Shown: positions 43,124 to 50,590 of the stretch, piece after piece | Position numbering within the stretch: the first letter of the stretch is position 1 | Layout: each line of letters opens with the position of its first letter | NCBI GenBank assembly: GCA_031551265.1 | Contig: JAVBNU010000028.1 | Location: 1-64,000 of the forward strand | Direction of reading: 5' to 3' | DNA length: 64,000 nucleotides | From: JAVBNU01 sp031551265 | GTDB lineage: Bacteria; Cyanobacteriota; Vampirovibrionia; Gastranaerophilales; Gastranaerophilaceae | Made by a program: the position numbers and the translations under genes | The notes under the pieces: model-generated | Database searches by the model: none | Told to the model about the DNA's origin: nothing | The model's input: the letters and a program-made list of their open reading frames with translations, nothing else

Positions 43124-43443
43124 AAATTAATTTAGTAAGCAGTCACAATAACAATCTTTCCGGCATGAAGTTCGGGCACAAAAACGAAAATGAGTTTCAT
43201 GTGCCGGGTCTTGGAAGAGTTGATTTCAATGAAATTAACAACGACAAAAAACTCGTTGAAGAAATGCATCGCGTATGTCGTAATGGCCTGTCAGGAGGTT
43301 CCTACCAAGGTGCGGTGTTGGATTTGATGAGCATAAATAAAGCTCTGCTTGATAGAGTCCGTTCACTTGAAGCCCGTGTAGAATACGGTGATATGCCTAA
43401 TCAGAATAACAAAAATAACGACTTTTTAGAAAGTTTGATGTAG
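43120..43443 (+). CDS. Small leader-bearing protein 4 of the purN cluster
   Basis: 107 residues. Leader MKINLVSSHNNNLSGMKFGH with Phe18-Gly. The body holds a helix-rich C-terminus (LDLMSINKALLDRVRSLEAR). The start overlaps the purN stop by four bases, so it is translated in step with purN. No known family; it converges on holB with 4 bases between stops. Confidence 0.75.
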   Translation: MKINLVSSHNNNLSGMKFGHKNENEFHVPGLGRVDFNEINNDKKLVEEMHRVCRNGLSGGSYQGAVLDLMSINKALLDRVRSLEARVEYGDMPNQNNKNNDFLESLM

Positions 43444-43447
43444 GAAA

Positions 43448-44401
43448 TTAAATCATTTTGAATAAAAGAGACTCAAAAACATTCAACTCTTTAACCGAAG
43501 CCCGAAGCTGATTTTGGGCTTCTTTTATGTTAAAAATATCAGTTTTGATTTTGTTCAATAGGATTTTGTTTTCGGGGTTGGATTTAGCAAGATTTTGGAG
43601 ATAATTTTGAATTGAACACAACACAAACTCAGCGCTAATGCCATTTTCTGAAATAAACCCATAAATTTCATTAGCTTTTTGTATCGCATCACTCACATCG
43701 AAGTGTGTGTAATCCCTAAAAAGATTATTCACAAAATCCAAATTATAATATTCACGCGTAAAAGCCGGTACGTAAAAACATTGTGAACGCGACACAATCG
43801 TTGAAATCATATCTTCCCTGTCACGCGTTAAAAATATGAAGGTCACTCCCGGGGGCGGTTCTTCAATTGATTTTAACAACGCATTCGCAGCCTCGTCTTG
43901 CAAAATACTTTGATTTAACGGCAACGGATACCAAACTTTGCCTTCCTGACATTCCGGCATCTTGAAATCAGTTTCCTCAACCATTTTGAGCGATTCTTTT
44001 TGAAATTCGCTCAAATCATTTTGTTCAACATCACAAAAAATGAAAACCCTGTGATAGTCTGAGGTGTTGACGATTGAGTTTTTAATCATGCGGCTTTGCG
44101 CTATCGAAATGACTGTTTTCGTGTCATCGTCAGAAGGCTTGTTGTCTGCTTTTGAGATTGTCATGACTGCAGGATGTTTGTTTTCCTTAATCCAGTTGCA
44201 ATTCACGCAACAACAGTCAGGCTGGGCTGTTTCTTTGCAATTTAGTATTCGTGCTAAGCTTTGCGCAAAAATGTACTGTGAGAGTGTGTCCATGCCATAA
44301 AAAATAATCGATTGCGGCATACGACGGTTGGTGTTCTCAAGCGCGCACTCGAAATAATTGGTTAAATATTCAAACTTTTCTTTTAATAATTCGTGAAACA
44401 C
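43448..44401 (-). CDS. holB: DNA polymerase III, delta' subunit
   Basis: Clamp-loader subunit. 317 residues. It shows the zinc-type cysteine cluster (CKETAQPDCCCVNCNW), a degenerate Walker A region (FYGMDTLSQYIFAQ, without GKT, as expected for delta'), and DEAANALLKSIEEPPPGVTF with FLTRDREDMISTIVSRSQCF (SRC-like motif). Start is GTG at 44401 with AAAGGA 5 bases upstream. It follows holA on the same strand, separated by a module A hairpin repeat. Confidence 0.92.
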   Translation of the reverse strand: MFHELLKEKFEYLTNYFECALENTNRRMPQSIIFYGMDTLSQYIFAQSLARILNCKETAQPDCCCVNCNWIKENKHPAVMTISKADNKPSDDDTKTVISIAQSRMIKNSIVNTSDYHRVFIFCDVEQNDLSEFQKESLKMVEETDFKMPECQEGKVWYPLPLNQSILQDEAANALLKSIEEPPPGVTFIFLTRDREDMISTIVSRSQCFYVPAFTREYYNLDFVNNLFRDYTHFDVSDAIQKANEIYGFISENGISAEFVLCSIQNYLQNLAKSNPENKILLNKIKTDIFNIKEAQNQLRASVKELNVFESLLFKMI

Positions 44402-44419
44402 GGTGTTCCTTTTATTTTT

Positions 44420-44440
44420 GGTGCGTGGGACGCACCCTAC
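44420..44440. repeat. Hairpin repeat, module A, inverted
   Basis: GGTGCGT-GGG-ACGCACC followed by 'ctac'. It lies between holA and holB, 6 bases from the holA stop. Confidence 0.75.
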
Positions 44441-44445
44441 ATTTT

Positions 44446-45414
44446 TTAATTTAACATTGCCAACTCCAGTGCAAGCATTGGATTAGCAATCTCGCCGGTT
44501 TTTATTTGTTTTTCTGCTTTTGTCAGGTTCTGCTTTAAGTTAATCAGCGCATCAAGCGAAATGCTTCTGAGTTTTTCGAGTCTCAATTTCACAACATATT
44601 CATGCAGCTTTATTTTTTGTGAAATTTCAAACGGACTCATCGTTTTTGAATCAATTTTAATAGCGATTGAACTGCGCAAATTCGTGTTAAGCGTTGCAAG
44701 CGTCATCAGATAGTGCTGCCTTTCGCTCAATTTCCGTAACTCATCGACTGCCAAATCTTTTTTGCCTTCAATATACAAATCGATGAGCTTGAAAACGTCC
44801 TGAGTTTGCGTGCACACAGTTTTTATATCTTCAGGCGTGATTTCTTTTTTAGGGTGCTTGAAGAGTTTTAATTTTTCCAGCTCGCCGTCGAGGTTGCGCA
44901 AATTCACACCCACATTGTCAATCAACGCCTTAATGGTGCTGTCTGATAAGTTAATATCTTTTTCTTTGCTTTGCTTTTTAATCCAGTTTGGCAATTCCTT
45001 ATCGTAATTTTTATATTCAGGAAACTCGACTACTTTTGCGCATTTTGAGATAGTTTTATACAACTTTTTGCGTGTGTCTACTTTTTTGTTTTCATCACGC
45101 GGAATTTTGCAGCTGAGCACAACGTGGACGTTTTCATTGAGATTTTCCAAAGCGTTAGACAACGACTTCAACTCATTGTCAGATGCCTCGCTTTTTGCCG
45201 ACAAAAAAAGTTTTTCACAGTTTATTAAAACCAACATGCTGCCGAACATAAAAGGCTGCGTTGAAATAGCTTCGATGAGTGCCGGCACTGAGGGGTTGTT
45301 GTAAATCTTATAACTCATTGCTTGAAACTCGGGGTTAACGAATTTTTTTTTCAATTCACTAACCTGCGCCTCAATGTTAAATTCTTCCTTTCCCCAGAAA
45401 AAATAAGAAGTCAT
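44446..45414 (-). CDS. holA: DNA polymerase III, delta subunit
   Basis: Clamp-loader wrench that opens the beta clamp. 322 residues. N-terminus YFFWGKEEFNIEAQVSELKK is the degenerate nucleotide-binding fold; the central ALIDNVGVNLRNLDGELEKL and the C-terminal collar domain (SRITTLNTNLR-like) follow the family. AAGGG lies 6 bases before the ATG. holA and holB together give the two non-ATPase subunits of the loader; dnaX is not in the window. Confidence 0.92.
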   Translation of the reverse strand: MTSYFFWGKEEFNIEAQVSELKKKFVNPEFQAMSYKIYNNPSVPALIEAISTQPFMFGSMLVLINCEKLFLSAKSEASDNELKSLSNALENLNENVHVVLSCKIPRDENKKVDTRKKLYKTISKCAKVVEFPEYKNYDKELPNWIKKQSKEKDINLSDSTIKALIDNVGVNLRNLDGELEKLKLFKHPKKEITPEDIKTVCTQTQDVFKLIDLYIEGKKDLAVDELRKLSERQHYLMTLATLNTNLRSSIAIKIDSKTMSPFEISQKIKLHEYVVKLRLEKLRSISLDALINLKQNLTKAEKQIKTGEIANPMLALELAMLN

Positions 45415-45430
45415 AATTTCCCTTCTTGGG

Positions 45431-45493
45431 TCATACTGAGGCTTTGCCGAAGGATTGCAAAATCTATGCGATTCTTCGCTACGCTCAGAATGA
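45431..45493. repeat. Imperfect inverted repeat upstream of holA
   Basis: 'tcatactgaggctttgccga' near one end and 'tcttcgctacgctcagaatg' at the other pair imperfectly around a 15-base centre. The right arm resembles dispersed 'ctcagaatgac' repeats common in bacterial spacers; a fragment also occurs at 38342. Confidence 0.5.
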
Positions 45494-45500
45494 CGTAGGT

Positions 45501-46457
45501 TTAGTCGTCAATTAAAAGGCATGCACCGATAACGCCTGCGCTGTTGCCGAGTTGAGCCGGTACAATTTCAACAGCATCAGCTGACATTTTCATTGCGCGC
45601 TCTTTGACGGTTTTTTTAATCGGATCAAACAGGATTTCACCGGCTTCGCCAACACCACCACCGATAACGATTTTTTCGGGGTTCAATAAATTGATAACCG
45701 ATGTGAGCCCGACACCAATGTATTCGCCCATAATGTTAAATATTTGTTTAGCAACGCCGTCGCCTTGTTTCGCTGCTTCTGCAACAATGTGCGGTGTTAT
45801 ATTTTCAGCATCGCCAGCCATTTCTCTGTATTTTGTCGACTTGCCGCCTGAAATGTAGTTTTTGGCCATTGCAACAATGCTCGGGCCTGACGCGTAAGCT
45901 TCAAGACAACCTGTCGCGCCACAACCACAGATGGGGCCGTCATGAATTTCGAGTTTGATATGGCCGATTTCGCCTGCTACATTGCTTGCGCCGCGGACTA
46001 ATTTCCCGTTAGTGATAATAGCCGAGCCTATGCCTGTGCCGACTGTCAGGCACAGCAGATTTTGGCAGCCTTGTCCTGCACCGTACTTTAATTCGCCTAA
46101 TGCCGCGCATCTCACGTCGTTGTCTACGCGGGTTTTGATGCCAAATTCGTCTTCCATAATTTTTGCAATCGGAACATTTGTCCAGCCGGGGATATTAGGT
46201 AACTCGCGCACGATGCCGTTTTTGTAGTCAATTTGACCGGGGAAGCCAAAGCCGATACCTTCGACAGCGCTTTTGTCAACGCCTGATTCTTTCAGTAAAT
46301 CGTTAATGGCCTGTTTTATGTTGCCGATAGTGTATTCATAACCCATTTCGGCGCGCGTGTTGACTGAGTTTGAGTACTCAATTTTACCCTCGTTGTCAAC
46401 CAAAGCTATTTTTACGTTTGTTCCGCCAACATCTACGCCAATTCTGAAATTTCTCAT
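45501..46457 (-). CDS. ROK-family glucokinase
   Basis: Phosphorylates glucose with ATP. 318 residues. N-terminal ATP site GVDVGGTNVKIALVDNEG, catalytic Asp in RVDNDVRCAALGE, and the ROK zinc motif GHIKLEIHDGPICGCGATGC (three cysteines plus His). The later phosphate loop reads VIGGGVGEAGEILFDP. AGGAG lies 9 bases before the ATG. Together with glgA and gap it supports growth on sugars. Related ROK kinases act on other hexoses, so the exact sugar is inferred. Confidence 0.92.
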   Translation of the reverse strand: MRNFRIGVDVGGTNVKIALVDNEGKIEYSNSVNTRAEMGYEYTIGNIKQAINDLLKESGVDKSAVEGIGFGFPGQIDYKNGIVRELPNIPGWTNVPIAKIMEDEFGIKTRVDNDVRCAALGELKYGAGQGCQNLLCLTVGTGIGSAIITNGKLVRGASNVAGEIGHIKLEIHDGPICGCGATGCLEAYASGPSIVAMAKNYISGGKSTKYREMAGDAENITPHIVAEAAKQGDGVAKQIFNIMGEYIGVGLTSVINLLNPEKIVIGGGVGEAGEILFDPIKKTVKERAMKMSADAVEIVPAQLGNSAGVIGACLLIDD

Positions 46458-46524
46458 ACCTAATCTCTCCTGTTTGCTTAGGACTATATTAGCATAAAAA
46501 CCCCATGAATTGGAAGATTTTTTC

Positions 46525-48204
46525 TTACGAACCGGCTAGTTTCATTTTGTCGAGCAATGATGAATTTTGTGTCGATTGCGAGGAGGTATTTGTTTTACTT
46601 TTATAGGTCGTAGAAGCAGCCGGAGTATAATTTGCTAATGCCGCTTTGACTTTATCTTTAACAGCCTGAGGTAATGTTGTTCCAATTTTAAGGTTACTTT
46701 CTAACGTTAATTGCTGCTTTAATAACTCCCGATCTTGCCATGCCAATGCTTGATATTCGGGGTTATCGCTCAATACGCTTCCGGGGGTTGCAGCAGCAGC
46801 TTTTTCCAGTGCTGCTGATTGTGCTGCAATTGCTTTTCTTTGAGCGATTACTTCAGTTAATTCTTTATTTGCGATGTCAAAAAATGGTGACTCCGATTCT
46901 GTAGCAGTATTTTCGCCTGATAAAGCCGCTTTATCTTCAGCTGAGAGGTTTTCGTATGCTAAATTATATTGTGTTTTTAAATCCTTTAGCTGTTGTTCAT
47001 ATCGTTCTAATTGCCATGCCATATCGTTATAAGATGATTTATTAGCAGTATTTTCCATTTGGGCTTTTAATTTTGATATGTCTAAATTTAGATTTTCTAT
47101 AGAGTACCCAATATCGGATAGTGCACTTATAGATTTAACATCATTAACATTTACCGAGTAACCTTGTTCTTTTAGCGATGTAATTTTCGTTTCCAACTGT
47201 TGTTGCTGTTCTGCGTACTGTTCTTTTTGCCAGACCATGTTTTGATAAACAGGACTATTTTCTAGTGGAACATTAGGGTCACTCGCGGCTTCCGCCGCTA
47301 GGTATGATGCACGATAATCCAAAACCTGACTTTTTTGTTCCAAGGCCATTAGCTCATACGTCATAGAGCTAATCATTTTTGTTGAATATGCGTCTTTTAG
47401 TGTTTCTGCCAAGCTGTCATTTGTGCCCGAAGTTTCTTTGCCTTCTGCTCTGGCAATTTTTGTTTCCATTGCCGAATACTGTCTGTCTAACAGCAATAAT
47501 GCTTGCTCATATTGTCTGTCCTGTAGTGCCATTGCTTGATAATCCGGATCATCGTCCATAACTGCTTCAGGATCAGACGCTAGTTCATTGCATCTTTCTA
47601 CTGCTGCCTGCTTAAGTTCATATCTAAGCATGACCAGTTCGGCCATGCCATCAGCAATTTGGTCGAGCTCTGTTTGATAACTAGTCAGGGTCGATTGTTT
47701 TGTTGAAGGGCTGCTCTCAAGTTGTGTCTCCAAGGCTGCTTGCTGCGTGGCAAGGGCATTATCTTGTTCAACTATCTGTAAATACGTTGAGTTGCTCAAC
47801 AAGTCAGAATCAGGGTTTTCTGCAAGTTGGTTTATCAACTCTATCCCTTGCGCCATCAGAGCTGCGCGCTGTGCATAAATTTCATTAAGCTGAGCCTGCA
47901 CTTGTTCAGCGTTAATACCGGCCGTTGCTACAGACTGTTTTTTTGCTTGAAGCATACTGAGTATGCTATTTTTTGTGCTTATTTTGTTTGTCTCAGCTGT
48001 TCGCGTTGAACCGTCTTCTTGCAATGTCACATCCGCGTCTTGGGCATTTTTGCTTATGTAGTTGCTGATAGCATCATACTCTTTGGTAGAATTACTGTTA
48101 TCTACGTATGCTTCAGGACTTAACGTCTTTAAAAAGCTTTCAATTAACCTATTTTTTCCCGAATCGTTGGAGCCTACTTGTGAAATATTCATAGTTGTAC
48201 CCAT
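46525..48204 (-). CDS. Coiled-coil protein with five internal repeats
   Basis: 559 residues, rich in Gln, Ala and Leu. A motif of the form [DN]-x-P/S-x-Y-x-x-[MLI]-[AV]-x-Q, followed by a coiled-coil stretch, occurs five times near residues 138, 215, 305, 385 and 485 (for example DDPDYQAMALQDRQYEQALL, NSPVYQNMVWQKEQYAEQQQ, DNPEYQALAWQDRELLKQQL). Start may be 48204 or the fifth codon (MNISQVGSNDSGKN). A TATAAA box lies 6 bases before the first ATG. No signal peptide or membrane helix. Unknown function; long structural filaments or surface-type scaffolds have similar make-up. Confidence 0.75.
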   Translation of the reverse strand: MGTTMNISQVGSNDSGKNRLIESFLKTLSPEAYVDNSNSTKEYDAISNYISKNAQDADVTLQEDGSTRTAETNKISTKNSILSMLQAKKQSVATAGINAEQVQAQLNEIYAQRAALMAQGIELINQLAENPDSDLLSNSTYLQIVEQDNALATQQAALETQLESSPSTKQSTLTSYQTELDQIADGMAELVMLRYELKQAAVERCNELASDPEAVMDDDPDYQAMALQDRQYEQALLLLDRQYSAMETKIARAEGKETSGTNDSLAETLKDAYSTKMISSMTYELMALEQKSQVLDYRASYLAAEAASDPNVPLENSPVYQNMVWQKEQYAEQQQQLETKITSLKEQGYSVNVNDVKSISALSDIGYSIENLNLDISKLKAQMENTANKSSYNDMAWQLERYEQQLKDLKTQYNLAYENLSAEDKAALSGENTATESESPFFDIANKELTEVIAQRKAIAAQSAALEKAAAATPGSVLSDNPEYQALAWQDRELLKQQLTLESNLKIGTTLPQAVKDKVKAALANYTPAASTTYKSKTNTSSQSTQNSSLLDKMKLAGS

Positions 48205-48294
48205 ACTTATTTATACACTAAATATATAAAAAATATATGCAATGTGAAATTTCAAGATTTGCATTATTTGTTACATTTCTTAGTTTTTGACTCA

Positions 48295-48326
48295 CAAAAA
48301 ACCAAGGCTAATTTCTAGCCTTGGTT
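48295..48326 (-). terminator. Rho-independent terminator of gap
   Basis: On the minus strand AACCAAGGCTA, a 5-base loop, TAGCCTTGGTT, then a T run. It lies 19 bases after the gap stop. Confidence 0.92.
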
Positions 48327-48345
48327 TCTTTATTGGTTAATTTAA

Positions 48346-49350
48346 TTATAGTTTTTCTGCAACCATTAATGTAGTTTCAGCCAATCTTGTTGAATAACCC
48401 ATTTCGTTATCGTACCAAGAAACAACTTTAACCATGTTGTCGCCAATTGTCATTGTCAATGCAGCGTCAACAGTTGAAGATTCAGATGAACCGATAAAGT
48501 CAGTTGATACTAATGGTCTTTCTTCATAAGCAAGAATTTTACCGTCAGCCGCAGCTTTTAAAGCTTCATTAACTGATTCTTTAGTAACAGGTTTTTCAGT
48601 TTCGAATACTACGTCAACAACTGAAACGTCAGGAGTTGGAACGCGCAGAGCGAAGCCGTTTAATTTACCTTTTAATTCAGGAAGAACTAAAGCAACGGCT
48701 TTAGCAGCGCCTGTAGTTGTAGGAACGATGTTCAAAGCGCCTGCTCTTGCACGTCTTGGGTCTTTGTGACCGGCGTCAAGAAGTCTTTGGTCGCCTGTGT
48801 AAGAGTGAGTTGTTGTCATTAAGCCTTTTACGATACCGAATTTTTCTAAAACAACTTTAGCAACAGGAGCCAAGCAGTTTGTTGTGCAAGATGCCATTGA
48901 AATTACGTGGTGTTTGCTGCTATCGTATTGTTCACAGTTTACGCCGCGAACGATAGTGATATCTTCGTTTGTAGCCGGTGCAGAAATGATAACTTTTTTA
49001 GCGCCTGCTGTAATATGAGCTTTTGCTTTTTCGCCGTCTGTGTAGAAGCCAGTTGATTCGATAACAACTTCAACATTCAATGCTGCCCAAGGTAATGCTG
49101 CAGGATCTTTTTCTGCATAGAATTTGATTTCTTTGCCGTTGATGATTAAGCTGTTGTCTGTTGCTTTAACATCTCCGCAGAATCTACCCATAACTGAGTC
49201 GAACATAAATACGTGAGCCGCATCTTTAGCTGACAAGCCTGGGTCGTTGATTGCTACAAAATTAATTTTATCAAAAATACCTTCTTTAATTGCAGCTCTT
49301 AAAGTGTTACGTCCGATTCTTCCGAATCCGTTGATTGCTACATTTACCAT
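48346..49350 (-). CDS. gap: Glyceraldehyde-3-phosphate dehydrogenase, type I
   Basis: Oxidises glyceraldehyde-3-phosphate in glycolysis. 334 residues. NAD-binding GFGRIGRNTLRAA, catalytic Cys in SMASCTTNCLAP, catalytic His in TTHSYTGDQRLLD and WYDNEMGYSTR at the C-terminus. Asp in the AINDPG segment after the second strand favours NAD over NADP. AAGGAG lies 8 bases before the ATG and codon use looks like that of a highly expressed gene. Single gene with its own terminator; pgk is not adjacent. Confidence 0.97.
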   Translation of the reverse strand: MVNVAINGFGRIGRNTLRAAIKEGIFDKINFVAINDPGLSAKDAAHVFMFDSVMGRFCGDVKATDNSLIINGKEIKFYAEKDPAALPWAALNVEVVIESTGFYTDGEKAKAHITAGAKKVIISAPATNEDITIVRGVNCEQYDSSKHHVISMASCTTNCLAPVAKVVLEKFGIVKGLMTTTHSYTGDQRLLDAGHKDPRRARAGALNIVPTTTGAAKAVALVLPELKGKLNGFALRVPTPDVSVVDVVFETEKPVTKESVNEALKAAADGKILAYEERPLVSTDFIGSSESSTVDAALTMTIGDNMVKVVSWYDNEMGYSTRLAETTLMVAEKL

Positions 49351-49426
49351 AATGTTACTCCTTCTCTTTGTATAACATAGTAATACTCTATGCTTTCGTT
49401 ATAGCCGAAACATGAATTTTTATCAA

Positions 49427-49603
49427 GAGACCTCTGCATAAGTTACTTTTTCTGCGAAAAAGCATCTTGAGCAGGGTCTATGACGTCCAGTTTCGAAGAA
49501 GCAAACCTCGCTCAACGCAAGGATTTGCATCTTCTTACATCCGATAGGTCGCCCACTGCAAAAATTGAAAAAAACAAATTTTTCAAACTTGTGCAGTGGG
49601 CTT
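49427..49603. mobile_element. Possible miniature inverted-repeat element
   Basis: Within the 378-base spacer 49351-49728. Left end GAGACCTCTGCATAAGTT (49427-49444) and right end, read in reverse, AAGCCCACTGCACAAGTT (49586-49603) match at 14 of 18 positions. Inside the right part, GCCCACTGCA and TGCAGTGGGC enclose TTGAAAAA/TTTTTCAA as a second nested palindrome. 177 bases with no open frame: it could be a MITE or an insertion-sequence remnant. No target duplication is evident. Confidence 0.45.
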
Positions 49604-49713
49604 ATTAAGTAGAATTAGTGTAGTTTCCACAATTAACATTTTATGGCATGTGATCAGGAATATCAAAAAGCGTAATTGTTGAATTAACCTCAAACCAACA
49701 AATTCGTTCTTTA

Positions 49714-49722
49714 TGCTAATAT
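49714..49722 (+). promoter_or_regulatory. Extended -10 promoter of purSQL, probably leaderless
   Basis: TGCTAATAT (TG-n-TAATAT), six bases before ATG 49729. No good -35 box or Shine-Dalgarno is visible. Confidence 0.5.
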
Positions 49723-49728
49723 TGAGAA

Positions 49729-49983
49729 ATGAAATACAAGTCAAATATTATTGTTAAATTAAAAAAGAACGTACGTGACACTAAAGGCCAGGCACTGACT
49801 CAAACGATTGAGCGCATAGAATACGCCAAAAATGTTGAAGCGCGTACAGGCTCTTATTATGAGATTGTATTTGAAGCAAAAGATGACAAAGATGCGCAAA
49901 ATATAGTTAGCAAAATTGCGAAAGACATTTTATCTAACCCGATTATTGAAGAGTATCAAATAATCGAAACCAAGAAAGCCTAA
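49729..49983 (+). CDS. purS: PurS subunit of FGAM synthase
   Basis: 84 residues; bridges the PurQ glutaminase and PurL synthase. Motifs NIIVKLKKNVRDTKGQALTQ and NPIIEEYQIIETK are typical. First gene of purS-purQ-purL, with one base to purQ. A possible extended -10 box ends 6 bases before the ATG. Confidence 0.95.
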   Translation: MKYKSNIIVKLKKNVRDTKGQALTQTIERIEYAKNVEARTGSYYEIVFEAKDDKDAQNIVSKIAKDILSNPIIEEYQIIETKKA

Positions 49984-49984
49984 A

Positions 49985-50590
49985 ATGCACAAAGCAGCGA
50001 TAATAGTTTTTCCGGCGACAAACTGCGAAGAAGATACGAAAAGAGCATGTCAGTATTTTGGATTTGAAACTGACTTGATATGGCACGATGACCCTATTAC
50101 CGGGAATTATGATGTAATTTTTTTACCCGGCGGTTTCTCATATGGCGACTACATAAGCTCAGGCAGACTCGCAAAATTTTCAAACGCTGTCAAAACGCTG
50201 CCCGTAGGAAAAAGCCTCATAGTCGGAATCTGCAACGGATTCCAAATTCTTTGTGAAGCGGGACTTTTAGAAGGAACTTTAACCTATAATAAAAATATAA
50301 AATTTCTGAGTGAATATTGCTCACTCAATTTCCATAACAAAGACATAACTATCCCAATAGCACACCACCAAGGCAATTATATAGTAAAGAATAAAATGTC
50401 AGTGCGTGATAAGATTTTTTTGACGTATAACAATAACAAAAATGGCTCTGATATGGACATTGCAGGATTATATGACAGAAAAAAACGAATAATGGGCATG
50501 ATGCCACACCCCGAGAGAGCTGTTTTCGAAGAAACAGGAGGCATTGACGGCAGATTAATATTTGAGTTTATAAAAAATGAATGTAGATGA
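49985..50590 (+). CDS. purQ: PurQ glutaminase subunit of FGAM synthase
   Basis: 201 residues, slightly short. A class I glutamine amidotransferase: VIFLPGGFSYGDYISSGRLA, nucleophile Cys in GICNGFQILCEAGLL and the His-Glu pair in MMPHPERAVFEETGG. It supplies ammonia to PurL. It overlaps purL by 14 bases. Binding of PurS is required in this small-subunit type of enzyme. Confidence 0.96.
   Translation: MHKAAIIVFPATNCEEDTKRACQYFGFETDLIWHDDPITGNYDVIFLPGGFSYGDYISSGRLAKFSNAVKTLPVGKSLIVGICNGFQILCEAGLLEGTLTYNKNIKFLSEYCSLNFHNKDITIPIAHHQGNYIVKNKMSVRDKIFLTYNNNKNGSDMDIAGLYDRKKRIMGMMPHPERAVFEETGGIDGRLIFEFIKNECR

Noticed and set aside
43499..43523. Terminator-like GCCC...GGGC hairpin
   Set aside because: It is inside the holB coding sequence and is not followed by a T run in the direction of transcription.
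49427..49603. Full insertion sequence
   Set aside because: No transposase frame is present; at most a non-autonomous or decayed element.
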